DNA of 64,000 bases from Stutzerimonas stutzeri. Lineage in GTDB: Bacteria > Pseudomonadota > Gammaproteobacteria > Pseudomonadales > Pseudomonadaceae. The DNA is taken from contig DDKB01000017.1 of the NCBI GenBank assembly GCA_002339675.1, positions 310,001 to 374,000 of the forward strand, given 5' to 3'. Positions 38,498 through 47,659 of this stretch are shown here, one piece after another; position 1 is the stretch's first letter; each line of letters begins with the position of its first letter. The translations under genes and the position numbers were made by a program. Under the pieces are notes generated by a model, which was not told the origin of the DNA, searched no databases, and worked only from the letters and a program-made list of their open reading frames with translations.

Positions 38498-38662
38498 CCA
38501 CGGGTGTAGGTGTCTTGATAGTGGAGTGTCACGCCGGCCTCGGCAAGCCGACATCTGCCGTTTGGCCGGCGGTATCGGCCATCCACCGTTCGCGTTCATC
38601 GGGAAATCCGCCGCACTGATGTCCAAGTGATATCATGCGTGGCCTGTACAAGAGCGCCTACG

Positions 38663-39862
38663 ATGCACAACCTCGAACAGCAGTCCGCCGAGGACTTCCG
38701 CGATACGCCCTACGGCAGGCAGCTGCTCCACGGGTTTCGCTGGCTGTTTTTCGTGCCGGCGCTGGAGACCGAGTTTCGTCGCCATCTGAATCGCCAGGCG
38801 CGGCTCGCGCAGCGGCTCGGCGCCTGTCTGCTGGTGCTGGTGGTGGCCGGCTACCTCTACGTCGAGCGGCAGCTATTCGCCCAGTCCGACGCCGGCTGGC
38901 TGCGCGAACTGACGCTGTTGCGGCTGCTGGAAATGGTGCCGGGTGCCGGCGTGCTGGCCATGACCCTGTTCCACCGACGCATGCGAGTGATCGCCAACCG
39001 GCTGCTCCCGCTGTTCTTGGTGTTGGTCGGCACCGTTGCGGCGCGCATCGACATCCAGTACGAGATCATCCAGCCGCCGATGGCGTTCCGCTATGGAGCG
39101 GGGCTGCTGATCGTCTGCTCGTTCTTCTTCCTTGGCATCACCTTCTGGCGGGCCCTGGCCAGCGCGGCGGCGATCGTGGTGATCGACGTGCTGATGGCGG
39201 CGCTGATCCTCTCGTCGGACGAGCTGCGGGTGCACTGGATATCGGTGAGCTATTACCTGTTGCTGCTGTTGATCGGCGCGATCAGCCGCTACGTTCATGA
39301 ATATTCGCAGCGCGAGCAGTTCCTCGTGCGCAAGCTGCTGGGCTGGGTCGCGCAGCACGATGCGATGACCGGGCTGGCCAACCGGCGCAGCTTCGATACG
39401 GCGCTCAAGCAGACGCTGCTGCAGGCGCGGCGGGACCGCCAGCCGCTGGCCCTGCTGCTGCTCGATCTGGATAACTTCAAGGCCTACAACGATACCCTGG
39501 GGCATCCCCGTGGCGATGCGCTGATCCGGGACTTTGGCGCCTTGCTGGAGCGCTTCGCCCGCCGGCCGCTGGACCTCGCGGCGCGCGTTGGGGGTGAGGA
39601 ATTCGCCTTGCTGCTGCTCAATTGCGACCTGGCCGCGGCGCAGGCGATCGCCGGGCAGATCATCGCGGCCCTGGGCGACCAGGCGATGCCGCATCCGGCG
39701 TCGGCGCAGGGACCCTGCGTGACCACCAGCATTGGTGTGGCGATGTGGTCGCCCGGGCAGAGCGCCGAGCAGCTCTACCAGGCAGCCGATGCCGCGCTCT
39801 ACCGAGCCAAGCAGGGTGGCAAGAACCGCTACGTGCTGGACCCTACGCTGCAGCAGCCCTGA
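38663..39862 (+). CDS. Membrane-anchored diguanylate cyclase (GGDEF)
   Basis: A 399-residue protein. After a short soluble start there are about six membrane helices (roughly residues 50-220), then a GGDEF domain from about residue 237 (HDAMTGLANRRSFDTALKQ). The active site GGEEF is at 310-314, with an RxxD inhibitory site (RPLD) five residues before it. The six-helix sensor has no recognised name. The ATG at 38663 is preferred over an upstream in-frame ATG because it removes a short unrelated stretch. It is divergent from the AEC transporter. It should make c-di-GMP; the signal is unknown. Confidence 0.85.
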   Translation: MHNLEQQSAEDFRDTPYGRQLLHGFRWLFFVPALETEFRRHLNRQARLAQRLGACLLVLVVAGYLYVERQLFAQSDAGWLRELTLLRLLEMVPGAGVLAMTLFHRRMRVIANRLLPLFLVLVGTVAARIDIQYEIIQPPMAFRYGAGLLIVCSFFFLGITFWRALASAAAIVVIDVLMAALILSSDELRVHWISVSYYLLLLLIGAISRYVHEYSQREQFLVRKLLGWVAQHDAMTGLANRRSFDTALKQTLLQARRDRQPLALLLLDLDNFKAYNDTLGHPRGDALIRDFGALLERFARRPLDLAARVGGEEFALLLLNCDLAAAQAIAGQIIAALGDQAMPHPASAQGPCVTTSIGVAMWSPGQSAEQLYQAADAALYRAKQGGKNRYVLDPTLQQP

Positions 39863-39878
39863 ACGGAAAGGGCCGCCT

Positions 39879-40280
39879 TCAGCGGCGCGGGGCGACCGGG
39901 CGGGTGCGCCCGCTGCCGTCAATGGCGACGAAGACGAAGACGGCCTCGGTCACCTTGCGCCACTCGCTGGACAGCGGGTCGTCGCTCCACACCTCCACCA
40001 GCATCCGGATCGAGCTGCGGCCGACTTCCAGCGTCTGGGTATAGAACGAAAGTTGTGCACCCACGGCGACCGGGACCATGAAGGCCATCCGATCGATGGA
40101 GACCGTGGCCACGCGGCCAGCGGCCACGCGGCTGGCCATTGCGGTGCCGGCCAGGTCCATCTGCGATACCAGCCAGCCGCCGAAAATGTCGCCAAAGCCG
40201 TTGGTCTCCCGTGGCAGGGCGGTCAGCTGCAAGGCGAGGTCGCCCTGGGGGATCGGGTCTTCCTGTTCGTATTCGTTCAT
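39879..40280 (-). CDS. Acyl-CoA thioesterase, YciA-like hotdog fold
   Basis: A 133-residue hotdog thioesterase that would hydrolyse acyl-CoA to free acid and CoA. Family signatures: NGFGDIFGGWLVSQMDLAGTAMA (the GG-W-x-x-x-x-D motif holding the catalytic Asp) and RVATVSIDRMAFMVPVAVG. The length matches E. coli YciA (132). The ATG at 40280 was chosen because longer forms add sequence with no relation to the family. It ends 16 bp from the convergent cyclase gene. Its substrate range is not set by sequence. Confidence 0.9.
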   Translation of the reverse strand: MNEYEQEDPIPQGDLALQLTALPRETNGFGDIFGGWLVSQMDLAGTAMASRVAAGRVATVSIDRMAFMVPVAVGAQLSFYTQTLEVGRSSIRMLVEVWSDDPLSSEWRKVTEAVFVFVAIDGSGRTRPVAPRR

Positions 40281-40396
40281 CGTCGGACTCGCGGCGCGTT
40301 TGTTGTTCTGGCGCGAAAGCCCCGCAGTAGTGCGGGCGGGGCGAGTATAACGGCTCGCGCACCCTGACAGCGACCAAGCAGGCCTAAAGTTCAGGG

Positions 40397-40414
40397 TCGT
40401 CACCAGATTGTAAT
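40397..40414 (+). promoter_or_regulatory. Candidate Pho box upstream of pstS
   Basis: TCGTCAC, four bases, TTGTAAT: two seven-base PhoB half-sites spaced 11 bp apart, close to CTGTCAT/TTGTAAT. It lies about 83 bp upstream of the pstS start, as expected for PhoB-driven phosphate-starvation control. Confidence 0.65.
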
Positions 40415-40497
40415 ATTGCCTTCATAGAGTGTTCATCCGGCCCGCTGACAATGGCGCCCATATCCATACACTGAGCACAGCCTGTTAGGAGCAACGC

Positions 40498-41469
40498 ATG
40501 ACCCTGAATCGCTTGATGGCCGCCCTGACGTTCATCGCCGCGGGTGTTGGCGCCGCCAACGCCATCGCTGCGGTCGACCCGGCGTTGCCGACCTACGAGA
40601 AGACGTCCGGCGTCTCCGGCAACCTGTCCAGCGTCGGCTCCGACTCGCTGGCCAACCTCATGACCCTGTGGGCCGAGGATTTCAAGCGCAGCTACCCTAA
40701 CGTCAACATCCAGATCCAGGCTGCCGGATCCTCCACAGCGCCGCCGGCGCTGACCGAGGGCACCGCCAACCTCGGCCCGATGAGCCGCCCGATGAAGGAC
40801 AACGAGATCCAGGCCTTCGAAGAGAAGTACGGCTACAAGCCGACCGCCGTACCGGTGGCCATCGATGCCCTGGCGGTGTTCGTGCACAAGGACAACCCGA
40901 TCAAGAGCCTGGATATCGAGCAGGTCGACGCGATCTTCTCCAGCACCCGGCTGTGCGGCGGTGAAAAGGACATCACCACCTGGGGCGATGTCGGCCTCAC
41001 CGGCGAGTGGGCGAGCAAGCCGATCCAGCTGTTCGGCCGCAACTCAGTGTCCGGCACCTACGGCTACTTCAAGGAAGAAGCCATGTGCAAGGGCGACTAC
41101 AAGTCCAACGTGAACGAGCAGCCGGGTTCGGCCTCGGTGGTGCAGTCGATCTCCAGCACCCTGAACGCCATCGGCTACTCGGGTATCGGCTACAAGACGT
41201 CCAGTGTCCGCGCGGTCCCGCTGTCCAAGGGCGGTGAGGCGTTCGAGGCCAACGAAGAGAACGCCCTGGCCGGCAAGTTCCCGCTGGCGCGCTTCTTCTA
41301 CATCTACGTGAACAAGGAGCCGAACAAGGCGCTGAGTCCGATCGACGCTGAGTTCCTCAAGCAGGTCCTGTCCAGGCAGGGCCAGGAAGTGGTGGTCAAG
41401 GACGGCTACATCCCGCTTCCGAAAAAGGTCATCGACAAGACCCGTAAAGAGCTGGGCCTCGACAGCTGA
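40498..41469 (+). CDS. pstS: Phosphate-binding periplasmic protein PstS
   Basis: A 323-residue phosphate-binding protein, the length I recall for P. aeruginosa PstS. The signal peptide ends near residue 25. Phosphate-contact motifs are present: GSDSLANLM, AAGSSTAPPALTEGTANLGPMSRPM and GRNSVSGTYGYFKEE. It delivers phosphate to PstCA. It is preceded by a Pho box and TAGGAG ribosome site. A strong hairpin after the stop separates it from pstC and likely stabilises the pstS message. Confidence 0.96.
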   Translation: MTLNRLMAALTFIAAGVGAANAIAAVDPALPTYEKTSGVSGNLSSVGSDSLANLMTLWAEDFKRSYPNVNIQIQAAGSSTAPPALTEGTANLGPMSRPMKDNEIQAFEEKYGYKPTAVPVAIDALAVFVHKDNPIKSLDIEQVDAIFSSTRLCGGEKDITTWGDVGLTGEWASKPIQLFGRNSVSGTYGYFKEEAMCKGDYKSNVNEQPGSASVVQSISSTLNAIGYSGIGYKTSSVRAVPLSKGGEAFEANEENALAGKFPLARFFYIYVNKEPNKALSPIDAEFLKQVLSRQGQEVVVKDGYIPLPKKVIDKTRKELGLDS

Positions 41470-41500
41470 GTACTGCGCCCGTCTGAGCCGCGCGCCTGAA

Positions 41501-41537
41501 ACGACGCCCGCCGCGCCTGTGCGCCGGCGGGCGTCGT
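41501..41537 (+). terminator. Strong hairpin after pstS
   Basis: A perfect 13-bp stem ACGACGCCCGCCG / CGGCGGGCGTCGT around an 11-nt loop. No T run follows, so it is better read as a pause or mRNA-protecting structure that separates high pstS from lower pstCAB-phoU expression. Confidence 0.7.
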
Positions 41538-41549
41538 CATGTCGCGGGT

Positions 41550-41567
41550 CTGTAACTTTTCTGTCAC
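41550..41567 (+). promoter_or_regulatory. Near-perfect Pho box upstream of pstC
   Basis: CTGTAAC-TTTT-CTGTCAC is a near-ideal PhoB site, better than the one before pstS. It lies just after the pstS hairpin and 103 bp before the pstC start; TTAAAT about 10 bp downstream could act as the -10. This implies a second phosphate-controlled promoter within the pst cluster. Confidence 0.75.
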
Positions 41568-41669
41568 ACAACTGCATTAAATTAGGCGCCTGACAGGCTC
41601 CCGGCTGTCCGTGACGGTGCGCGCTGCAGGCGCACCCGCATCGCAGCCCGAGTGGCCAGGTACCCCGGC

Positions 41670-43946
41670 ATGAACGATATCGAGACCATGAGCGCGAACT
41701 CCGAAGTGCAACGGCTGGACTTCAACACCCCGGCGCTGCAACGCAAGCGTCGCGTTCGCGCGCTGAAGGACACCCTGGCGCGCTGGTATGTCTCGATCGG
41801 CGGGCTCGCCGTGCTCGGCGCCATCACCCTGATCTTCTTCTACCTCGCCCAGGTGGTCGTGCCCATGTTCCAGGGCGCCGAGCTGGACGCCCGCGAGGTG
41901 CAGCAGCCGGCATGGCTGGCCGATGCCAGCGAGCCGCTGCTGCTTGCCGTCGAAGAACAGAATCAGGTTGCGATGCGTCTGGGGCGCGACGGGCTGGTGC
42001 GCTTCTTCAGCCTGGCCACCGGCGAATCCCTGCGCACGGTGCAGCTGCCGCTGCCGGCCGGCCGCCGGATCGTCTCGGTTGGCCAGGACACGCCAGGCTT
42101 CCGGCGCTTCGTGCTGGGCCTGGACAACGGCCAGCTGCTGGTGGCCGAGCACAACTACAAGACCACCTACCCGGACGGGCAGAAAACCATCACCCCGCAA
42201 CTCGACTTTCCCTACGGCGAGACGCCGCTGTCGCTCGACCCCGACGGCCGTCCGGTCGACCACGCCGCGCTGAGCCAGAACGGCAAGACGTTGATCGTCG
42301 CCGGTGCCACCGATGGCGTGCTGCACGCGCTGCGCCTGTCGGCCAGTGAAAACCTGCTGACCGGCGAGACCAGCCTGGAGCAGGAGCGCCTGCAGCTGCC
42401 GCAACTGTCCGAGCCGATCAAGGCGCTGCGGATCGATCCGCGCCATATGTGGCTGTTCGCGGTCAGTGGGCGTGCCAGCGTCGACGTCTTCGACCTGCGC
42501 CGAAAGCAGCTCAACGGTCTCTACAAGCTGCTCGAGGGCGGCGGCGAAATCACCACCGTAGCCTGGCTGCTGGGCGGGATTTCGCTGATGGTCGGCGACT
42601 CGACGGGGGGCATCGGTCAGTGGTTCATGGTGCGCGGCGCCGACGGCCAGGCCGAGCTGAAGAACGTGCGCAATTTCCGGCTCGGTGACCAGCCGATCCG
42701 CCAGATCATTCCCGAGGAGCGGCGCAAAGGCTTCTTCGTGCTCGACGCTGCCGGCGAGCTCGGCGTGTTCCACAGCACCGCGCATCGCACCCTGCTGACC
42801 CGCGATGTCGCCGACGGTCCGGCGATCGCGGCGATGTCGCCCCGCGCCACCCGTCTGCTGATCGAATCGCCGGCCGGTCTGCAGCGTTTCGTGATCGACA
42901 ACCCGCACCCGGAGATATCCTGGAGCGCGCTGTGGGGCAAGGTCTGGTACGAAAACTACCCGGCGCCGGACTACGTCTGGCAATCGACCTCGGCCACCGG
43001 CGACTTCGAGCCCAAGCTGAGCCTCGCGCCGCTGGCCTTCGGCACACTCAAGGCTGCGTTCTACGCGATGCTGCTGGCCGCACCGCTGGCGATCTGCGCT
43101 GCGTTCTACACCGCCTACTTCATGGCCCCCTCGCTGCGCCGCAAGGTCAAGCCGGTGATCGAGTTGATGGAGGCGCTGCCGACCGTCATCCTCGGCTTCT
43201 TTGCCGGCCTGTTCCTCGCGCCCTATCTGGAAAACCATCTGCCGGGCATCTTCAGCCTGCTGCTGCTCACCCCGCTGGGCATCCTGCTGGCCGGCTGGGG
43301 CTGGAGCAGGCTGCCCGAGCGTCTGCGCCTGAGCGTGCCGGACGGCTGGGAAGCGGTATGGCTGCTTCCGGTTATCCTGGCCGTCGGCTGGGGCTCGCTG
43401 GCGGTCAGTGGCCATCTGGAGAACTGGTTCTTCGGCGGCGACATGCGCCTCTGGCTATCCAACGACATGGGCATCCCGTTCGATCAGCGCAACGCCCTGG
43501 TGATCGGCCTGGCCATGGGGTTCGCGGTGATCCCAACCATCTACTCGATCGCCGAGGACGCCGTGTTCAGCGTGCCGAAGAGCCTCACCCTGGGCTCCCT
43601 GGCGCTGGGTGCGACGCCCTGGCAGACGCTGACCCGCGTGGTCCTGCTGACGGCCAGCCCGGGGATCTTCTCCGCACTGATGATCGGCATGGGCCGCGCC
43701 GTGGGCGAAACGATGATCGTGCTGATGGCCACCGGCAACACCCCGATCATGGAAGCCAACATCTTCGAGGGCATGCGCACCCTGGCCGCCAACGTCGCGG
43801 TGGAAATGCCTGAGTCGGAGGTGGGCAGTACTCACTACCGCGTGCTGTTCCTCGCCGCGATGGTGCTGCTGATGTTCACCTTCGTGATGAACACCCTGGC
43901 CGAGCTGATCCGCCAGCGCCTGCGCCGCAAATACGCCAGCCTGTAA
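41670..43946 (+). CDS. pstC: Phosphate ABC transporter permease PstC (extended form)
   Basis: A 758-residue permease, more than twice the E. coli PstC (319). TM1 is at about 41-66. Then comes a ~385-residue periplasmic insert (about 70-455) of repeating beta-strand units (such as GRDGLVRFFSLATGESL and VSGRASVDVFDLRRK) that looks like a WD40-type beta-propeller. The usual permease domain follows (about 456-758), with the ABC-contact EAA-type loop in SLALGATPWQTLTRVVLL. This long form is characteristic of pseudomonads. The ATG at 41670 is preferred; a GTG at 41652 and an ATG at 41688 are alternatives. Confidence 0.92.
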   Translation: MNDIETMSANSEVQRLDFNTPALQRKRRVRALKDTLARWYVSIGGLAVLGAITLIFFYLAQVVVPMFQGAELDAREVQQPAWLADASEPLLLAVEEQNQVAMRLGRDGLVRFFSLATGESLRTVQLPLPAGRRIVSVGQDTPGFRRFVLGLDNGQLLVAEHNYKTTYPDGQKTITPQLDFPYGETPLSLDPDGRPVDHAALSQNGKTLIVAGATDGVLHALRLSASENLLTGETSLEQERLQLPQLSEPIKALRIDPRHMWLFAVSGRASVDVFDLRRKQLNGLYKLLEGGGEITTVAWLLGGISLMVGDSTGGIGQWFMVRGADGQAELKNVRNFRLGDQPIRQIIPEERRKGFFVLDAAGELGVFHSTAHRTLLTRDVADGPAIAAMSPRATRLLIESPAGLQRFVIDNPHPEISWSALWGKVWYENYPAPDYVWQSTSATGDFEPKLSLAPLAFGTLKAAFYAMLLAAPLAICAAFYTAYFMAPSLRRKVKPVIELMEALPTVILGFFAGLFLAPYLENHLPGIFSLLLLTPLGILLAGWGWSRLPERLRLSVPDGWEAVWLLPVILAVGWGSLAVSGHLENWFFGGDMRLWLSNDMGIPFDQRNALVIGLAMGFAVIPTIYSIAEDAVFSVPKSLTLGSLALGATPWQTLTRVVLLTASPGIFSALMIGMGRAVGETMIVLMATGNTPIMEANIFEGMRTLAANVAVEMPESEVGSTHYRVLFLAAMVLLMFTFVMNTLAELIRQRLRRKYASL

Positions 43947-44018
43947 GACGGCCCCCGCCTACGGGCAGCATCGTCGCCGAGGGTGGTGACGGACAGATTT
44001 CGACAAAGGTATCGATCC

Positions 44019-45689
44019 GTGAAAAAGGATTCGCTGAACACCTGGATCAAGAGCGGCGCCCCCTGGGTCTGGATGAACGCCGGCGCGGTGTCCATCGCCG
44101 TGATCATGACCCTTGGCCTGCTGGCGGTGATTGCCGTGCGCGGACTGGAGCATTTCTGGCCCAGCGACGTGATCGTCGCCGACTACCAGGTGCCCGGTGC
44201 CGAAGCGAAGGTGGTCGCCGGCGAAGTGGTGCAGGCCGAGGAGGTGCCACGCGCGCGCCTGGCCGCCAGCGGCCTGCCGGTGAGCGCCGAGGGCGGCGAA
44301 TTCATGACCCGCGAGCTGCTCAAGGTAGGCAACCGCGACGTCTACGGCGCCGATTTTTCCTGGGTCGTCGGTGAATGGCTGAGCAACGTACGCACGCCGG
44401 ATGACCTGGTGGTGCTCGAGCGCCGCGAGTGGGGCAATTTCTACGGCGAGCTGCTCAACATCAAGGAGGGCGACCGGCTGGTGGCCGAGGGCGACGCCGC
44501 CTGGGACGAACTGCAGCAGCGCATCGACCGTGTCGACGCGCTGTACGCGAGCATTTCGCAGTTGGAAAAGGGTGACATCGGCCGGATCAACCACGGCCTC
44601 GAGCGTCTGCGCCTGAAGACCCGTCGGTTGCAGATGGACGGCGCGCTCGATGCCGCGGCACAAGCTGATCTGGATGCCGAGCGCGCGCAGTGGGATGCCC
44701 AGTACCAGGCGCTCGAGGGCCAGTTGCGCAGCCTGCACGCCGACTTCGACCGTGACAGCGTCACCCTGCGCACCCTCGACGGGCAGCAGCGCACCTTCAG
44801 CCTCGGCAAGGTGGTGCGGGCCTATCGGCCGAACGCCATGTCAACGACCGACAAGCTGGGCTTCTACTTCGCCAAGGTGTGGGAATTCGTCAGCGACGAG
44901 CCCCGCGAGGCCAATACCGAGGGAGGTATCTTCCCGGCGATCTTCGGCACCGTCCTGATGACGCTGATCATGGCGGTGATCGTCACCCCGTTCGGCGTGA
45001 TCGCCGCGGTCTACCTGCGCGAATACGCCAAGCAGGGTTTGTTGACCCGGGTCATTCGGATCGCGGTGAACAACCTCGCCGGCGTGCCCTCGATCGTCTA
45101 TGGCGTGTTCGGCCTGGGCTTTTTCGTCTATGTGCTGGGTGGTTCGCTCGACCGCATTTTCTATCCCGAGGCGGCGCCGGCACCGGTATTCGGCACGCCG
45201 GGCCTGTTGTGGGCATCGCTGACCTTGGCGATCCTCACCCTGCCGGTGGTGATCGTCGCCACCGAGGAAGGCCTCGCGCGGATCCCGCGCATCCTGCGCG
45301 AAGGATCGCTGGCGCTGGGTGCGACCAAGTCAGAAACCCTCTGGAAAGTCGTGCTGCCGATGGCCAGCCCGGCGATGATGACCGGCCTGATCCTCGCCGT
45401 GGCGCGGGCCGCCGGCGAGGTGGCGCCGCTGATGCTGGTCGGTGTGGTCAAGCTGGCGCCGTCCCTGCCGCTTAATGGCAACTACCCTTACCTGCACCTC
45501 GATCAGAAGATCATGCACCTGGGCTTCCACATCTATGACGTCGGCTTCCAGAGCCCCAACGTCGAGGCCGCGCGCCCGCTGGTCTACGCCACCGCGCTGC
45601 TGCTGGTGCTGGTGATCGCGACGCTCAATCTCAGCGCGGTCGTCATCCGTAACCACCTGCGCGAAAAGTACAAGGCACTGGACCATTAA
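44019..45689 (+). CDS. pstA: Phosphate ABC transporter permease PstA (extended form)
   Basis: A 556-residue permease, against 296 in E. coli. TM1 (about 12-40) is followed by a ~250-residue periplasmic insert containing a long coiled coil (about 150-250, e.g. LQQRIDRVDALYASISQLEK). The permease domain (about 302-556) has the EAA-type loop GSLALGATKSETLWKVVLP. The GTG at 44019, 9-10 bases after AAAGG, was chosen; it gives the N-terminus VKKDSLNTWIKSG typical of pseudomonad PstA. It pairs with PstC and PstB. Its insert may pack against the PstC propeller; that is inference. Confidence 0.92.
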   Translation: MKKDSLNTWIKSGAPWVWMNAGAVSIAVIMTLGLLAVIAVRGLEHFWPSDVIVADYQVPGAEAKVVAGEVVQAEEVPRARLAASGLPVSAEGGEFMTRELLKVGNRDVYGADFSWVVGEWLSNVRTPDDLVVLERREWGNFYGELLNIKEGDRLVAEGDAAWDELQQRIDRVDALYASISQLEKGDIGRINHGLERLRLKTRRLQMDGALDAAAQADLDAERAQWDAQYQALEGQLRSLHADFDRDSVTLRTLDGQQRTFSLGKVVRAYRPNAMSTTDKLGFYFAKVWEFVSDEPREANTEGGIFPAIFGTVLMTLIMAVIVTPFGVIAAVYLREYAKQGLLTRVIRIAVNNLAGVPSIVYGVFGLGFFVYVLGGSLDRIFYPEAAPAPVFGTPGLLWASLTLAILTLPVVIVATEEGLARIPRILREGSLALGATKSETLWKVVLPMASPAMMTGLILAVARAAGEVAPLMLVGVVKLAPSLPLNGNYPYLHLDQKIMHLGFHIYDVGFQSPNVEAARPLVYATALLLVLVIATLNLSAVVIRNHLREKYKALDH

Positions 45690-45706
45690 TTAACAGCCGA
45701 CATAAG

Positions 45707-45763
45707 CGCTGGAGGCCAGACGCTGGACGAGCATGCGGCTCCGACCGGCTCCAGCCTCCAGCG
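45707..45763. repeat. Inverted repeat in the pstA-pstB gap
   Basis: CGCTGGAGGC (45707-45716) is the reverse complement of GCCTCCAGCG (45754-45763). It shares the AGCGCTGGA word with the hairpin in the pstB-phoU gap, suggesting one small intergenic repeat family. Confidence 0.65.
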
Positions 45764-45778
45764 ACTACGGAGACACCC

Positions 45779-46609
45779 ATGTCACAAGCAAAAACACATT
45801 CCATCGACATCGCGGCACTGGGGCGTGACAGCCGATCGCTTGACCTGACCCGCGAATCGGTGGCCATCGAAGTGCCGGGGTTGAGCCTCTACTACGGCGA
45901 TAAGCAAGCGCTGTTCGACGTCAGCATGAGCATTCCGCGCCAGCGCGTGACGGCCTTCATTGGCCCGTCCGGCTGCGGCAAATCGACCCTGTTACGCTGC
46001 TTCAATCGGATGAACGACCTGGTCGACGGCTGCCGCATCGACGGTGAAATCCGCCTCGAGGGGCACAACATCTACCGCAAGGGCGAGGACGTTGCCGACC
46101 TGCGTCGCCGGGTCGGCATGGTGTTCCAAAAGCCGAACCCCTTCCCCAAGAGCATCTACGAGAATGTCGTCTACGGCCTGCGCATCCAGGGCATCAAGCA
46201 GAAGCGCGTGCTCGACGAGACCGTCGAGTGGGCACTCAAGGGCGCGGCGCTGTGGGACGAGGTGAAGGACCGACTGCACGAGTCGGCGCTGGGGCTTTCC
46301 GGCGGGCAGCAACAACGCCTGGTGATCGCCCGGACCATCGCTGTGCAGCCCGAAGTGCTGTTGCTCGACGAACCGAGCTCGGCACTCGACCCGATTTCCT
46401 CGCTGAAGGTCGAGGAGCTGATCTACGAACTGAAGGCCAAGTACACCATTGTCATCGTCACCCACAACATGCAGCAGGCCGCCCGTGTGTCCGACTACAC
46501 GGCGTTCATGTACATGGGCAAGCTGATCGAGTACGGCGACACGGACACCCTGTTCACCAACCCCGACAAGAAGCAGACGGAAGACTACATCACCGGGCGT
46601 TATGGTTGA
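45779..46609 (+). CDS. pstB: Phosphate ABC transporter ATP-binding protein PstB
   Basis: A 276-residue ABC ATPase that powers phosphate import through PstCA. Walker A GPSGCGKST (near residue 63), signature LSGGQQQR (near 174), Walker B VLLLDEPSSALDP, and switch His in VIVTHNM are all present. The ~35-residue N-terminal extension before LSLYYGDKQALFDV is also usual in Pseudomonas. The ATG follows an ACTACGGAGACACCC leader. It lies between two repeat-bearing gaps in the pst operon. Confidence 0.97.
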   Translation: MSQAKTHSIDIAALGRDSRSLDLTRESVAIEVPGLSLYYGDKQALFDVSMSIPRQRVTAFIGPSGCGKSTLLRCFNRMNDLVDGCRIDGEIRLEGHNIYRKGEDVADLRRRVGMVFQKPNPFPKSIYENVVYGLRIQGIKQKRVLDETVEWALKGAALWDEVKDRLHESALGLSGGQQQRLVIARTIAVQPEVLLLDEPSSALDPISSLKVEELIYELKAKYTIVIVTHNMQQAARVSDYTAFMYMGKLIEYGDTDTLFTNPDKKQTEDYITGRYG

Positions 46610-46632
46610 TAAGCGCAACAGACGAGAAAAGC

Positions 46633-46666
46633 GCTGGACGCTTGACGATCAAGCGCCTCGTCCAGC
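46633..46666. repeat. Nested hairpin in the pstB-phoU gap
   Basis: GCTGGACG (46633-46640) pairs with CGTCCAGC (46659-46666), and inside it CTTGA pairs with TCAAG, giving a long nested stem. It fills most of the 99-bp gap and is related in sequence to the repeat in the pstA-pstB gap. Confidence 0.7.
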
Positions 46667-46708
46667 CTTCCAGCTTTCAAGCCTTCAGCGGCTTTCAGGA
46701 GCTTTTTA

Positions 46709-47431
46709 ATGATCAACAAAGACAGCCATACCCAACACATCTCCCAGCAGTTCAACGCCGAGCTTGAAGAGGTTCGTAGCCGGCTCCTGGCCATGGGCGG
46801 CCTGGTGGAAAAGCAGGTCAACGACGCGGTCACTGCGCTGATCGAGGCCGATTCCGGGCTGGCGCAGCAGGTCCGCGAGGTCGACGACCAGATCAACCAC
46901 ATGGAGCGCGACATCGACGAGGAATGCATTCGCATCCTCGCCCGGCGCCAGCCGGCGGCGTCTGACCTGCGCCTGATCATCAGCATTTCCAAGTCGGTGA
47001 TCGATCTCGAGCGCATCGGCGACGAGGCCACCAAGATCGCCCGTCGCGCCATCGAGCTGTGCGAAGACGGCGAGTCGCCGCGCGGCTACGTCGAGGTCCG
47101 CCACATCAGCGACCAGGTGCGGCGCATGGTGCAGGAGTCGCTCGATGCCTTTGCCCGCTTCGATGCCGACCTGGCGCTGTCGGTGGCGCAGTACGACAAG
47201 ACCGTCGACCGCGAATACAAGACGGCCCTGCGCGAGCTGGTCACCTACATGATGGAAGACCCGCGCTCGATCTCCCGCGTGCTCAGCGTGATCTGGGTCC
47301 TGCGTTCGCTGGAGCGGATCGGCGACCACGCGCGCAACATCGCCGAAATGGTGATCTACCTGGTGCGCGGTACTGACGTGCGGCACCTGGGACTCAAGCG
47401 CATGGCCGAAGAGGTCGCCAAGCGCGACTGA
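46709..47431 (+). CDS. phoU: Phosphate signalling regulator PhoU
   Basis: A 240-residue, all-helical protein made of two three-helix repeats. Metal-binding motifs of the family are visible: VIDLERIGDEATKIA and the second copy SLERIGDHARNIAEM. PhoU links the Pst transporter to the PhoR kinase and keeps the Pho regulon off when phosphate is plentiful; loss raises phosphate uptake and polyphosphate. The ribosome site AGGAG lies before the ATG. It is the last gene of the pst operon; no clear intrinsic terminator follows. Confidence 0.96.
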   Translation: MINKDSHTQHISQQFNAELEEVRSRLLAMGGLVEKQVNDAVTALIEADSGLAQQVREVDDQINHMERDIDEECIRILARRQPAASDLRLIISISKSVIDLERIGDEATKIARRAIELCEDGESPRGYVEVRHISDQVRRMVQESLDAFARFDADLALSVAQYDKTVDREYKTALRELVTYMMEDPRSISRVLSVIWVLRSLERIGDHARNIAEMVIYLVRGTDVRHLGLKRMAEEVAKRD

Positions 47432-47659
47432 TCCGACAGGGGCGGAATCGGAACGCCATTCGGCCCACTGTTACCGGCAAGCTTGATCGTTCGTCGTGGT
47501 GAGCTGCGTGCGTGGGGCACTTGGGCGGTCCAGCGCGCCCCGCAGGCCACGTGCGCCAGGTCCACCGCGCATCAGCGCGCCACGCGAGGGCTTGCGAGGG
47601 CGGCTGCCGGCGCTGATGCACGTTGCGGCGCCAGCCCACCGTGCATGCCGCCGATTGGC

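Noticed and set aside
47432..47659. Possible gene remnant between phoU and the LysR gene
   Set aside because: Several short GC-rich open frames exist on both strands but none has a start with a ribosome site or a recognisable product.
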